DNA of 16,333 nucleotides from NCBI GenBank assembly GCA_023420435.1, contig JAEZWE010000040.1:1-16333 (forward strand), read 5' to 3'. Shown here in pieces: positions 1-8,665 of this stretch. Under the pieces are notes generated by a model. It searched no databases and was not told where the DNA came from. It worked only from the letters and a program-made list of their open reading frames with translations. Source of the DNA: Bacteroidota bacterium. GTDB taxonomy: Bacteria > Bacteroidota > Bacteroidia > Flavobacteriales > Weeksellaceae. Positions within the stretch are counted from its first letter, which is position 1. The number at the start of each line of letters is the position of its first letter. The translations under genes were made by a program, and so were the position numbers.

Positions 1-1
1 A

Positions 2-1594
2 TATAATAATGATGCTACTAATGATAAAAATTCTGAATCACAAAAAACTAAAGATTTTATAGATGAAAGGGTGAATATCATTGCAAATGAACTAGGAGAA
101 GTTGAGAATAGAAAAGAGGTATTTAAAAGAGCTAATAATATTACTGATATTCAAGGAGAAGCTTCAATGAACCTTGGAAAAGCAATGGCTTCAAGAAAAG
201 AATTGCTTGAAACAGAAAGTCAGATTTTACTGGTTAATGATCTTATATCATATATGTCTCGTGTTGGTAACAATCAAACTCTTCCTTCTAGTGTTGGTTT
301 AAACAATCCAACAGCTTCAGCAAATATAAATGCATATAATGAATTGATTTTACAGAGAAATAATTTACTGGAAAATGCTACTCCTCAAAATCCTTTAGTA
401 ACTGATCTAACAAAGCAAATTAATAATTTGAAATCTGCTGTAAATGATGGTTTGTATAAGTATAAATCTGCGTTACAATTTTCAAAAAATAGAATTAATG
501 TTGAGCAAAGTGAAACTGATGCAAAAATATTAAAAATACCAGCTCAGGAAAGACTTTTTAGAGATATAGAAAGACAACAACAAATAAAAGAAAATTTATA
601 CCTAATACTGCTCGAGAAACGAGAAGAAACTGCTATTAGTCTTGCCATGACAGCTCCAAAAGCTAAAGTGGTAGATGAAGCATTTAGCTCTTCAAAACCA
701 GCCTCGCCAAAAAAAATGTTTACATTACTAGGAGCTATTTTAGCTGGATTTTTAATTCCATTTGTATTCATTTACCTTAAAGAATTATTCAATAATACCA
801 TTAGATCTAAACATGATTTAGAGAAACTTACAACCGTACCTATTATTGGAGAACTGCCAAGAATACGAAAATCAGAAAATCAATTGGTGGCTGTTAATGA
901 CATGTCTCCAATGGCAGAGGCGTTCAGAATTCTTATAACTAATATGAATTTTCTTTTACCTAAAAAAGAAAAGGGAAAAGTTGTTTTTGTAACATCAAGT
1001 ATAAAAGGAGAAGGGAAAACATTTACTTCTGTGAATTTGGCTTTAACTTTAGCCTCACCAAAGCATAAAGTACTAATTATTGGCGCCGATATTAGAAAGC
1101 CTCAGCTTCAAAGGTATAATACTTCAAGAAAAGGATTAGATGGTTTGACAGAGTTTTTGTATAATAATCATGAAAAAATTCAAGATATAATTCATGTTTC
1201 TACTTTTAATCCAAACTTGGATGTTATTTATTCTGGAACTATTCCTCCAAATCCTACAGAGCTTTTGTCGAATGGTAGATATCAGTTGCTAATGGATCAA
1301 CTAAAAGAAATCTACAATTATATTATTGTGGATACCGCTCCTTTGATGTTGGTAACTGATACTTTTCTTACATCTGATTTAGCTGATACTACAATTTATG
1401 TAACAAGATCAGGTTTTACTGAAAAACAAGTGATAGATTTTGCTAATAAACAAGTGAATTCACAAAAAATCAAAAATGCAGCCTTTGTTTTGAATGATGT
1501 AGATAAATCTAACTTTGGTTATGGAAATAAGTATGGTTATGGATATAGTAAAGAAGATAAGTCCTTTTTAAAAAAGCTTAAAGATAAATTCTAA
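2..1594 (+). CDS. wzc: Wzc-type polysaccharide co-polymerase / tyrosine autokinase, 5' truncated
   Basis: This inner-membrane protein controls chain length and export of capsular polysaccharide and phosphorylates its own C-terminal tyrosines. The reading frame is open from base 2, so the N-terminus, with the first membrane helix and most of the Wzz domain, lies outside the window; about 530 residues remain. Visible in order: a helical periplasmic stretch, a Pro/Ser-rich segment leading into a second membrane helix (about 717-775), an EAFRIL motif as in BY-kinases, Walker A (IKGEGKT, 1001-1021), a Walker A' segment ending GADIRKPQ (about 1082-1105), and Walker B (YIIVDTAP, 1319-1342). The tail carries four clustered tyrosines (about 1520-1547), the usual autophosphorylation cluster. 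The fusion of Wzz and kinase parts in one chain is the layout usual in Bacteroidota and proteobacteria. It begins the polysaccharide cluster seen here; its flippase neighbour follows after 26 bases. Confidence 0.93.
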   Translation, partial: YNNDATNDKNSESQKTKDFIDERVNIIANELGEVENRKEVFKRANNITDIQGEASMNLGKAMASRKELLETESQILLVNDLISYMSRVGNNQTLPSSVGLNNPTASANINAYNELILQRNNLLENATPQNPLVTDLTKQINNLKSAVNDGLYKYKSALQFSKNRINVEQSETDAKILKIPAQERLFRDIERQQQIKENLYLILLEKREETAISLAMTAPKAKVVDEAFSSSKPASPKKMFTLLGAILAGFLIPFVFIYLKELFNNTIRSKHDLEKLTTVPIIGELPRIRKSENQLVAVNDMSPMAEAFRILITNMNFLLPKKEKGKVVFVTSSIKGEGKTFTSVNLALTLASPKHKVLIIGADIRKPQLQRYNTSRKGLDGLTEFLYNNHEKIQDIIHVSTFNPNLDVIYSGTIPPNPTELLSNGRYQLLMDQLKEIYNYIIVDTAPLMLVTDTFLTSDLADTTIYVTRSGFTEKQVIDFANKQVNSQKIKNAAFVLNDVDKSNFGYGNKYGYGYSKEDKSFLKKLKDKF

Positions 1595-1620
1595 TAAAGT
1601 TTCAACTTTCAATATGAAAC

Positions 1621-3054
1621 GTGTATAGTAAAAATGATATTTTAAAAGGTCTTTTTTGGAGCGGGGTAGAAAAATTTGGCTTTGTTTTTTTGCAGATTTT
1701 ACTGGAAATTGTTTTAGCAAGATTACTTTTACCCAAAGATTATGGAATTATGGGTATTGTTATGGTTTTTACCGCAATTTCCGTAGTTTTTGCTGAAGGT
1801 GGATTTACAAATGCACTTATAAATAAGCAAGACAGAAATGAAATAGACTTTTCTACTGTTTTTTATTCTAATTTGTTTATTTCATTATTTATTTATTTTT
1901 TGATTTTCATTTTTGCACCATTTATTGAAAATTTCTTTGGAGTAGAACATCTTTCAATAATTTTGAAGGTTGTGATGATAAGCTTAGTTTTAAATGCATC
2001 TATATTGGTGCATAAAACGAAATTAACCATAGCAATGAATTTTAAACTGCAAGCTAAACTTTCATTAATTGCTTTAATAATTTCTGGTTGTATAGGAATT
2101 TACCTTGCATATAAAAATTTTGGAGTATGGTCGTTAATTTATCAATATTTGAGTATGACCGCTTTAAACTCTCTATTGCTTTGGATTTGGGTACCATGGT
2201 TTCCCAAAAGAGTTTTTTCTTTGAATTCACTTAGTTCACTTTTTAGTTTTGGTTCAAAAATATTGATTGCATCTGCGGTACAGACATTTTATTTTAATGC
2301 ATTTTCAATAGTAATAGGAAAGTTTTTAGGAACAAAAAACCTTGGATTGTATTCAAAAAGTAATCAATTTACTGTGATGCCAGCTAGTACATTAACCAAT
2401 ATTGGACAAAGAGTACTTTTTCCATTTTTTTCATCGTATCAAGGCGACAAGCAAAAATTATTTGAACTAAATCAATTGTATACAAAAATTTGTTGTTTGT
2501 TATTTTTCCCGTTTTTTTTCACTATTGCAATTGTTGCTGAACCTTTAGTATTACAATTATTATCAAATAAATGGAAAGATATGGTTCCCTTGTTTACGAT
2601 ATTATGTTTTGGGTATGTTTTTTATCCTTTTATAGTCAATAATATGATGATTTTTCAAATAAAAAATAAAACTACTCTTTTTTTGAAAGTTGAAATTTTT
2701 ACAAAATTAATTGGATTGATTTTGCTAATTATTACAATTCAATATGGATTAATTGCTATCATCTATGGAATATTAATTCACTATATCTTGCAATTAATAA
2801 TGACTGCTTTTTTTGCAAATAAGATATTGGAAAAGTCAGCTTGGAAACAAATACAAATAATTATCCCATTTTTAATTTTTTCTTTTGCACTATTTTTTAT
2901 ATTACGTTTTCTATTACAAAATTTTATAGAAAATACAATTCTTAAAATACTAGTTGGATCTTTCATTAGTATTATTGCATACTTTTTATTTTACTTCGCT
3001 TTTTATCAAGAAGAAATTAAGGAAATAAAATTACTAATCAGAAAATCACCTTAA
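1621..3054 (+). CDS. Wzx-like lipopolysaccharide/capsule repeat-unit flippase (MOP superfamily)
   Basis: This is a 477-residue, almost wholly hydrophobic protein with about 12-14 predicted membrane helices. The start (NDILKGLFWSGVEKFG) and the following segment (LARLLLPKDYGIMGIVMV) are typical of the polysaccharide-biosynthesis flippases of the MOP superfamily. The inferred role is to move the lipid-linked repeat unit across the inner membrane before polymerisation. The start is GTG: an in-frame TGA (1615-1617) lies two codons upstream, and the next in-frame Met is far inside the conserved region, so no other standard start fits. An ATG at 1614 is out of frame and stops after four codons. The gene is very AT-rich, like the rest of the variable part of the cluster. 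Substrate specificity cannot be read from sequence. Confidence 0.9.
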   Translation: MYSKNDILKGLFWSGVEKFGFVFLQILLEIVLARLLLPKDYGIMGIVMVFTAISVVFAEGGFTNALINKQDRNEIDFSTVFYSNLFISLFIYFLIFIFAPFIENFFGVEHLSIILKVVMISLVLNASILVHKTKLTIAMNFKLQAKLSLIALIISGCIGIYLAYKNFGVWSLIYQYLSMTALNSLLLWIWVPWFPKRVFSLNSLSSLFSFGSKILIASAVQTFYFNAFSIVIGKFLGTKNLGLYSKSNQFTVMPASTLTNIGQRVLFPFFSSYQGDKQKLFELNQLYTKICCLLFFPFFFTIAIVAEPLVLQLLSNKWKDMVPLFTILCFGYVFYPFIVNNMMIFQIKNKTTLFLKVEIFTKLIGLILLIITIQYGLIAIIYGILIHYILQLIMTAFFANKILEKSAWKQIQIIIPFLIFSFALFFILRFLLQNFIENTILKILVGSFISIIAYFLFYFAFYQEEIKEIKLLIRKSP

Positions 3055-3062
3055 TATTTATT

Positions 3063-3722
3063 ATGAAGTTTTTTTATATACTGAAAAAATTTGTTGGAAT
3101 TTTCGTGAATAAATATCGGCTTTTCAGTTTTCAATATAACTGGAGGTTAAAAAACCCTCATAATGAGACTGTTGTAATGAATTTATTTCCAATAAACTTA
3201 GTTAGAGTTGGTAAGTTTTCATATGGCCCATTAATAGTTTATAGTTGGAATACTGAAAATGAATCTTTAACAATTGGGGATTTTTGTTCCATTGCATCAG
3301 GAGTAAAGTTTATTTTGGGAGGTAATCACAGAATGAATTATATAAGTACATTTCCATTTAAATATTTGTTGTTTGAAGAAAAAGAAGCTTATAGTAACGG
3401 AGGAATCATCTTAGAAGATGACGTTTGGTTGGGTAGTGATGTAACGATTTTATCTGGCGTGAAATTAGGGAAAGGATGTGTAGTTGCCGCTGGAAGTGTC
3501 GTTGCAAAATCATTTCCCGAGTATTCTATTATTGGAGGAGTCCCTGCAAAAGTTATTGGTAAAAGATTTAGTGATGAAATAATTAATTTAGTAAAAGAAA
3601 TAGATTATTCGAAATTAGAAAAAAAAGATATTAGTGAAAATCTTGATTTTTTTTATAGTGATGTTGAAGAGATGAATAAAATTGATCTTGAGAATCGTTT
3701 CACTAAACTTTTAGAAAAATAA
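3063..3722 (+). CDS. CatB-like O-acetyltransferase (left-handed beta-helix)
   Basis: A 219-residue protein of the xenobiotic/CatB-type hexapeptide acyltransferase family. Visible are hexapeptide repeats (LTIGDFCSIASGVKF, then IILEDDVWLGSDVTILSGVKLGKGCVVAAGSVV), the loop with the likely catalytic His (GGNHR, His89), and the family's closing motif IIGGVPAKVIGKRF, followed by a helical tail. Members of this family transfer acetyl groups from acetyl-CoA to hydroxyls of sugars or antibiotics. Its place between flippase and polymerase genes makes O-acetylation of a sugar in the repeat unit far more likely than drug resistance. It starts eight bases after the flippase stop. The N-terminal 50 residues are less typical and probably pack beside the beta-helix. 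The acceptor sugar is unknown. Confidence 0.87.
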   Translation: MKFFYILKKFVGIFVNKYRLFSFQYNWRLKNPHNETVVMNLFPINLVRVGKFSYGPLIVYSWNTENESLTIGDFCSIASGVKFILGGNHRMNYISTFPFKYLLFEEKEAYSNGGIILEDDVWLGSDVTILSGVKLGKGCVVAAGSVVAKSFPEYSIIGGVPAKVIGKRFSDEIINLVKEIDYSKLEKKDISENLDFFYSDVEEMNKIDLENRFTKLLEK

Positions 3723-3787
3723 AAAAATAAAAACATATCAAAGACTTAAGAAATTTATTTTCTTGAATTAATAAAAAATCTTCAATA

Positions 3788-4882
3788 ATGTTGCTCTTAG
3801 CATTCATTTTAATGTTACATCTAATCATTGGTCTTGTGAATGAAAATTTGCAGGATAAAATGGTGGCAACATTTTTTAATATTATTTTAATTGTTCTTTC
3901 TTTAATCTTAACGGTCGGAATTACTTTTAATAGTGATTGGAATATGTATTATTATCTGTTTAAGATGGAACATTTTAAGACAGATTTTATGTTTACCTTG
4001 TTAACCAAGATCTTTAAAGAGTTTGGGTTGGGTTATGAAGACCTTTTTATATTTCATATTATTTCGATCATTTTTTTATTCTTTTTACTGATCAGTAAAT
4101 TTACTAGGAATTTTGTATATGTTTTTCTGATTTATTTTCTTTTAGATTATGTACATTTTACGAATCAAATAAGATATTATTTGGGATTTCCAATCATGAT
4201 TTTAGGACTATATTATTTACTTAATAAAAGGAATTACATTTTGGGAATTGGTCTTGGTATTCTAAGTATTTTATTTCACAACGGTTTAGCAGTGCTATTG
4301 CTCTTTATACCTTTATTTTTAATAAAAGATAAAAATTACTTAAAAATATTATTGTATTGCTCTGTAGCGTTTGCCTTATTTTTATTTTTAGTCTTACAAT
4401 ATGGGATAGGTATTTCTTTTAGCCACTTTGATAGTTATCTTGGTGGTGAATATGAAACTTCTATTATTGGGGGGATTTTTAATGCTTTGCCATATATAAT
4501 TTATCTAAGTTTCTTATTATTTGAGTTCTTTAGAATAACAAATAATTATCCTGATAAAATGAATGATCAGGAATTCGTATTCTTAATGAAATTATCTTTT
4601 TTTTCGGTCTTATTTCTCTTATCTTCGCTTTTTCTTCAAATTATAGGACATCGTTATATTTTACCATTCTCTATCTTTTGGATAATTTTTTATTTAAAAA
4701 TGATTTCTGGTTTACCCCATAAAATTAGATTTTTAAAAATGGTTCTTTTTTCGTTGGTACATTTACTTGCATTAATGTGTATTTATATTTTACCGGATTT
4801 ATTTCTTCCTCAAAATCATATGAAAGAGGAACTTTATTTAATCATTGAATCAATACCTTATCTAAAAGATGTTTTTTATTAA
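3788..4882 (+). CDS. EpsG-family / Wzy-like polysaccharide polymerase
   Basis: A 364-residue polytopic membrane protein with about ten hydrophobic helices. An N-terminal NSDWNMYYYLF motif resembles the G-x-D-W/Y-x-x-Y segment of EpsG proteins, and a central RYYLGFPIMILGLYYLL ... LFHNGLAVLL block matches the conserved Arg helix and the FH-x-(S/G) motif of the family. EpsG/Wzy proteins are the proposed polymerases that join lipid-linked repeat units at the outer face of the inner membrane. No other polymerase candidate is present, which supports the call. The ATG at 3788 is the only standard start, because an in-frame TGA lies at 3764-3766. A 65-base AT-rich gap without a strong promoter separates it from the gene before. 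Confidence 0.78.
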   Translation: MLLLAFILMLHLIIGLVNENLQDKMVATFFNIILIVLSLILTVGITFNSDWNMYYYLFKMEHFKTDFMFTLLTKIFKEFGLGYEDLFIFHIISIIFLFFLLISKFTRNFVYVFLIYFLLDYVHFTNQIRYYLGFPIMILGLYYLLNKRNYILGIGLGILSILFHNGLAVLLLFIPLFLIKDKNYLKILLYCSVAFALFLFLVLQYGIGISFSHFDSYLGGEYETSIIGGIFNALPYIIYLSFLLFEFFRITNNYPDKMNDQEFVFLMKLSFFSVLFLLSSLFLQIIGHRYILPFSIFWIIFYLKMISGLPHKIRFLKMVLFSLVHLLALMCIYILPDLFLPQNHMKEELYLIIESIPYLKDVFY

Positions 4883-4896
4883 ATAACTATTTTAGC

Positions 4897-5784
4897 ATGA
4901 AAGAAATGTCATTCGTTATTGTAACTTATCATTCTCAGAAAGATATAATTAATTGTATAGATTCAATATATAAAACTGCTGATATTCCGATTGAAAAGAT
5001 TGAAATTATAGTAGTAGAGAATGGGTCTAAAGAAGCTTTTGAAGAAACGAAAAACTTGATTAAGAACAGATTTACTGAATCTGTTTTAATGTATCATAAT
5101 GTTGAAAATGGAGGTTATGGACAAGGTAATAATATAGGGATTAAATTGGCAACTGCTGAAATAATAGCTATAGTAAATCCGGATGTTATTTTTGTGCGTC
5201 CAATTTTTGCCCAAGCTTTAGAAATTTTTAAAAAAAACTCATCAGTTGCTATTATTGGAGGCAATCAGCTGGGAGGAGATAATATGTCTTTTTGGATTAG
5301 ACCTGAATTTGATTTCTTTATTTTTACGGCACCAATTTGTAGAATTTTAAATAAATTGAATATTTACATTGAGAAATATTTTTTTCTTTCGGGAGCTTTA
5401 CTTTTTATAGATAAAGAAAAATTCGAAAAAATTGGTGGCTTTGATGAAAAAATATTTATGTATTGTGAAGAATCAGATATTATTAATAGATTGCTAAAGA
5501 AAAAATCTAGTACACTTTACAAAAAGGATTTCATATATAAACATTTAATAGATGATCGAACTGAGACTTCTGATAGTAATCTTTTAATTCTATTAAAATC
5601 ATATAAATACTATCTTGAAAAACATAAATTTAGTTACAGAAGTTTTTTAGAAAGACGAATTTTATCACTGAAAGTTATGGTTTTCTTTTATAATTTGTTA
5701 AATAAAAAGAGTGTGGCTGTAATTAAGAAAAGATATTTGAAAATTTTCGAAAATAAATTAAAAGATTTAAAAAATGAAGGTTAG
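4897..5784 (+). CDS. Glycosyltransferase family 2 (rhamnosyltransferase-like)
   Basis: A 295-residue GT-A fold enzyme. The N-terminus MSFVIVTYHSQKDIINCIDSI is the usual nucleotide-binding start of GT2 proteins. VVENGS follows, then NVENGGYGQGNNIGI, and a metal-binding NPDV (Asp96) in place of DxD. The acceptor-side motif FLSGALLFI is followed by GGFDEKIFMYCEESDI, where Glu191/Glu192 and Asp194 include the likely catalytic base. This layout is that of WbbL-like rhamnosyltransferases, which invert and use dTDP-rhamnose, but the donor cannot be fixed from sequence. It would add one sugar to the lipid-linked repeat unit on the cytoplasmic face. Its last 11 bases overlap the next gene, which suggests translational coupling. 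Confidence 0.9.
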   Translation: MKEMSFVIVTYHSQKDIINCIDSIYKTADIPIEKIEIIVVENGSKEAFEETKNLIKNRFTESVLMYHNVENGGYGQGNNIGIKLATAEIIAIVNPDVIFVRPIFAQALEIFKKNSSVAIIGGNQLGGDNMSFWIRPEFDFFIFTAPICRILNKLNIYIEKYFFLSGALLFIDKEKFEKIGGFDEKIFMYCEESDIINRLLKKKSSTLYKKDFIYKHLIDDRTETSDSNLLILLKSYKYYLEKHKFSYRSFLERRILSLKVMVFFYNLLNKKSVAVIKKRYLKIFENKLKDLKNEG

Positions 5785-6943
5785 ATTTTTCATAATATGG
5801 CTTTTGTTGGTTTTTAATCTACACATCAATGCTTCTGAAATACCAATAATGGCTTTTCATGGGGTTCAAAGCAAATATACAAGCGAAAATTCCTATAGAA
5901 CTTTAAAAGATGCAGGGTTTAATATTAATTTTACTACTTTTTATACTAATGATGAAGCAGCTGAAGCTTTGGATTGTGCACAAGTAGCGGGAGTGAAAAT
6001 TCTCCTCTTTTCTTTAGAATTAATAAGTGATCCGGAGAAAACGGTTAAACGATTTAAAAATCATCCGGCCTTGTTTGGCTATTATATTTCGGATGAGCCC
6101 AGTTTACTTGAATTTAATAATGTTGCTGAGAAAATAAAAACCATAAAAAAGTTTGATCAAAAACATCCGTGTTATATTAATTTGTTCCCAAATTACGCAA
6201 CAGAAGATCAGTTAAAATCATCTACATATACAAATTATCTTCATCAATTTTCTGAGACAGTCCCATTTGATTTTATTTCTTTTGATAACTATCCTTTACA
6301 AAACAATATCATCGATAATAAATGGTACTCCAACTTGGAAGATATTAGAAAATTATCTCTTCAATCTAATAAGAAATTTTGGGGATTTGCAAATTCTACT
6401 GTTTTTAGAAATTATCGTCAACCAACTGAAGCAGGTTTGAAATTACAGCAATACAGCAATTTGTTTTATGGTGCAAAAGGACTACAATATTTTACTTATT
6501 GGACATTAGATGATGAGAATTGGAAGAAAAATAATTTCAAGCATTCTATTGTATCGTCTGAAGGCAAACCTACAATTACTTATAATTTAGTGAAAAAGAT
6601 TAATCAAGAAATACAATCTTTTGCCGATTTTTTTATTGAATGTTATGTTACTGGAGTTTTTCATACGGATAATGCTTTTGGTACAAGAAAGTTATCGCAA
6701 AAATTTAAATATTTTAATAATTTTGAAACTGATAAACCAGCATTAGTTTCTTTCTTTGTCAAAGGAAACAAGAAGTTTATTGGAGTGTTAAATAAAGATA
6801 TAAACTCTAGTTTAAAGCTTAATTTGAAACCAACCACAGATATCAACATTTCAAATAGCAGTAAAAAGCCAATTAAAGTTTCAAAAAGCAAACAATACTC
6901 AGTTAACATTGCTCCGGGTGATATTATTATAATAAATTATTAA
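5774..6943 (+). CDS. Secreted glycosidase-like TIM-barrel protein
   Basis: A 389-residue protein with a clear signal peptide (residues 1-20, hydrophobic core FFIIWLLLVF, likely cut after NA), so it acts in the periplasm or outside the cell. No lipobox Cys is seen. The body reads as a (beta/alpha)8 barrel of the clan GH-A type: GYYISDEPS (residues 102-110) matches the strand-4 acid/base motif, FISFDNYPL (167-175) a later strand, and GLQYFTYWTLDDENW (236-250) the last strand. After about residue 285 comes a beta-rich C-terminal domain. The strand where a clan-A nucleophile Glu is expected (KFWGFANSTVF, 201-211) has none, so activity is uncertain. The start overlaps the preceding glycosyltransferase by 11 bases. 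Placement inside the cluster suggests that it cuts or edits the polymer made here. No family name is assigned. Confidence 0.72.
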   Translation: MKVRFFIIWLLLVFNLHINASEIPIMAFHGVQSKYTSENSYRTLKDAGFNINFTTFYTNDEAAEALDCAQVAGVKILLFSLELISDPEKTVKRFKNHPALFGYYISDEPSLLEFNNVAEKIKTIKKFDQKHPCYINLFPNYATEDQLKSSTYTNYLHQFSETVPFDFISFDNYPLQNNIIDNKWYSNLEDIRKLSLQSNKKFWGFANSTVFRNYRQPTEAGLKLQQYSNLFYGAKGLQYFTYWTLDDENWKKNNFKHSIVSSEGKPTITYNLVKKINQEIQSFADFFIECYVTGVFHTDNAFGTRKLSQKFKYFNNFETDKPALVSFFVKGNKKFIGVLNKDINSSLKLNLKPTTDINISNSSKKPIKVSKSKQYSVNIAPGDIIIINY

Positions 6944-6957
6944 AGAAAAAGTAAAAC

Positions 6958-8076
6958 ATGTTGACGGAAAAAAAAGTAATAGTTATATCTGCAGTGAATT
7001 TTTCTGAAGGAGGACCTTTAACAATTTTATCTTCATTATTAAATTGGTTGGAGGTTAGTAACTTTTCAAAAAACTATAAGGTTTATGCTTTAGTTCATTC
7101 AACAAAATTATTCAAAGGCTTTAACAATATTCAATTAATTGAATATCCCCATGTAAAAAGTTCTTGGTTTAAAAGGATTCTTTTTGAATATTGGAAATGT
7201 AAAGAGATATCAAAAGATTTTAATGTTTACTTTTGGTTTAGTTTGCATGATATGACACCAAATACTACAGCAAGAAAACGAGTAGTTTACTGTCATAATG
7301 CTATTGCTTTTCATAAGCAAAACTTCTTTGATTTCTTCAAAAACCCTATAAGATTTTTGTATGCTAAATTTTATAAGTACTTATATAGGATTAACATTCA
7401 TAAAAATGATTTTATAGTAGTACAACAACAATGGATGAGAAACAAGTTTGCCGATCTTTTTAAAATTTCTAAGAAAAAAATAGTGGTTAGCTTGCCAATT
7501 TCTCAAGAAGATAAAAGAATATTTAATGAAGTTGAGGATAAAAGTGATGAGCTAAAAAAATTTTTTTATCCAGCTTTTCCAAGAGATTTTAAAAATTTCG
7601 AGATTGTTTGTGAAGCTGTTGAGCAGCTTACAAAAGAACAGAATAATAATTTTGAAGTGATCCTAACTCTTGATGGTAGTGAAAATAATTATTCGAAAAC
7701 AATTTTTGAAAAGTTTAAGCATTTAAAAAATATTAAATTTATTGGACTTCAATCCAGAGAAAAAATTGAAGAATATTATCAATTATCGGACTGTCTTATT
7801 TTTGCTTCTAAACTCGAAACTTGGGGTTTACCCATAACTGAATATAAGAAATATGGAAAACCTATTTTAGTATCCGATTTACCTTATGCTCATGAAACTG
7901 TAGGTGACTATAAAAAAGTAAAATATTTTGATCCAAAAGATTCTAATGCTCTTGCAAAGGAAATGAAAAATTTTATTTTTGGAAACTTGATTTTTGATAA
8001 TAGAGTTGCAATAGTTTACTCCAAGCCAATAACAAGAAATTGGGAAGAACTTTTTAAATTAATTTTAAATGAATAA
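6958..8076 (+). CDS. Glycosyltransferase family 4 (GT-B, retaining)
   Basis: A 372-residue GT-B enzyme. The N-terminal half starts with VIVISAVNFSEGGPLTIL, a Gly-rich acceptor-side loop. The C-terminal half has the glycosyltransferase group 1 domain: FYPAFPRDFKNFEIVCEA, then IKFIGLQSREKIEEYYQLSD, then SKLETWGLPITEYKKYGKPI with the E-x7-E pair (Glu287, Glu295) that binds the donor sugar nucleotide in retaining GT4 enzymes. It would add one sugar to the growing lipid-linked unit in the cytoplasm; donor and linkage are not readable. It starts 14 bases after the glycosidase-like gene, and its last 8 bases overlap the acetyltransferase that follows. Confidence 0.92.
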   Translation: MLTEKKVIVISAVNFSEGGPLTILSSLLNWLEVSNFSKNYKVYALVHSTKLFKGFNNIQLIEYPHVKSSWFKRILFEYWKCKEISKDFNVYFWFSLHDMTPNTTARKRVVYCHNAIAFHKQNFFDFFKNPIRFLYAKFYKYLYRINIHKNDFIVVQQQWMRNKFADLFKISKKKIVVSLPISQEDKRIFNEVEDKSDELKKFFYPAFPRDFKNFEIVCEAVEQLTKEQNNNFEVILTLDGSENNYSKTIFEKFKHLKNIKFIGLQSREKIEEYYQLSDCLIFASKLETWGLPITEYKKYGKPILVSDLPYAHETVGDYKKVKYFDPKDSNALAKEMKNFIFGNLIFDNRVAIVYSKPITRNWEELFKLILNE

Positions 8077-8665
8077 ATTAGAAAACTATGGTCTTTTAGG
8101 CGTAATAAAGTTATTTTTTTTTAAAATTAGAACTTTTTTTGTTTTTAGAAATGCTCGTTTGATAAGATTTCCATTAGATTTACGGGGTAAAAAATTTATT
8201 TCTTTGGGGAAAGGATTTACTTGTGGTCCAGGATGTCGAATTGAAGCTTATTCTTCTTCCAAAAAGAAAGTTTTGTTTATTGGGGAAAATGTACAATTAA
8301 ATGATTATGTGCATATTGCTTCGGCAGAAAAAGTAATCATAGGCAATAATGTTCTAATGGCAAGCAAAATTTTCATCACGGATATCTCTCATGGAGATTA
8401 TGGAAATCATGGAGACGAAAGAAGCTTTCCAGAAGTTTCTCCAAGTTTAAGACCTTTGAGTACTAAGTCGGTAGAAATAGGAGATAATGTATGGATTGGG
8501 GAATTTGTTTCAATTTTGCCAGGTGTAAAAATTGGTAAAGGTAGTATTATTGGCTCTAATAGTGTTGTTTCTAGAAGTATTCCTGAAAATGTTATTGCCG
8601 TTGGTACACCGGCAAAAATTGTCAAAAAATTTGATAGTGAATCTAAAAAATGGGTGAAAGTATAA
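8069..8665 (+). CDS. WcaF/maltose-acetyltransferase-like acyltransferase (hexapeptide repeats)
   Basis: A 198-residue left-handed beta-helix acyltransferase. Repeats VLFIGENVQLNDYVHIA and KVIIGNNVLMASKIFI lead to the likely catalytic His108 (TDISHGDY), a long loop, and then VEIGDNVWIGEFVSILPGV and IGKGSIIGSNSVV with the closing GTPAKIVKKF. The architecture is that of WcaF/LbH_MAT-like enzymes, a different branch from the CatB-like protein at 3063-3722, so the two probably acetylate different positions. It overlaps the GT4 gene by 8 bases and the following GT2 gene by 16, which points to coupled translation. The acyl group is presumed to be acetyl from family knowledge. Confidence 0.88.
   Translation: MNKLENYGLLGVIKLFFFKIRTFFVFRNARLIRFPLDLRGKKFISLGKGFTCGPGCRIEAYSSSKKKVLFIGENVQLNDYVHIASAEKVIIGNNVLMASKIFITDISHGDYGNHGDERSFPEVSPSLRPLSTKSVEIGDNVWIGEFVSILPGVKIGKGSIIGSNSVVSRSIPENVIAVGTPAKIVKKFDSESKKWVKV

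Noticed and set aside
544..771. 75-codon - strand frame inside wzc
   Set aside because: Antisense shadow of a well-supported coding region.
3063..3722. Chloramphenicol or streptogramin resistance acetyltransferase
   Set aside because: The fold family is shared, but the location within a polysaccharide operon makes sugar O-acetylation much more likely.
3748..3764. Hairpin AAGAAA / TTTCTT between the acetyltransferase and polymerase genes
   Set aside because: Only six AT-rich pairs and no T run follow, so it is unlikely to terminate transcription; common by chance in this composition.
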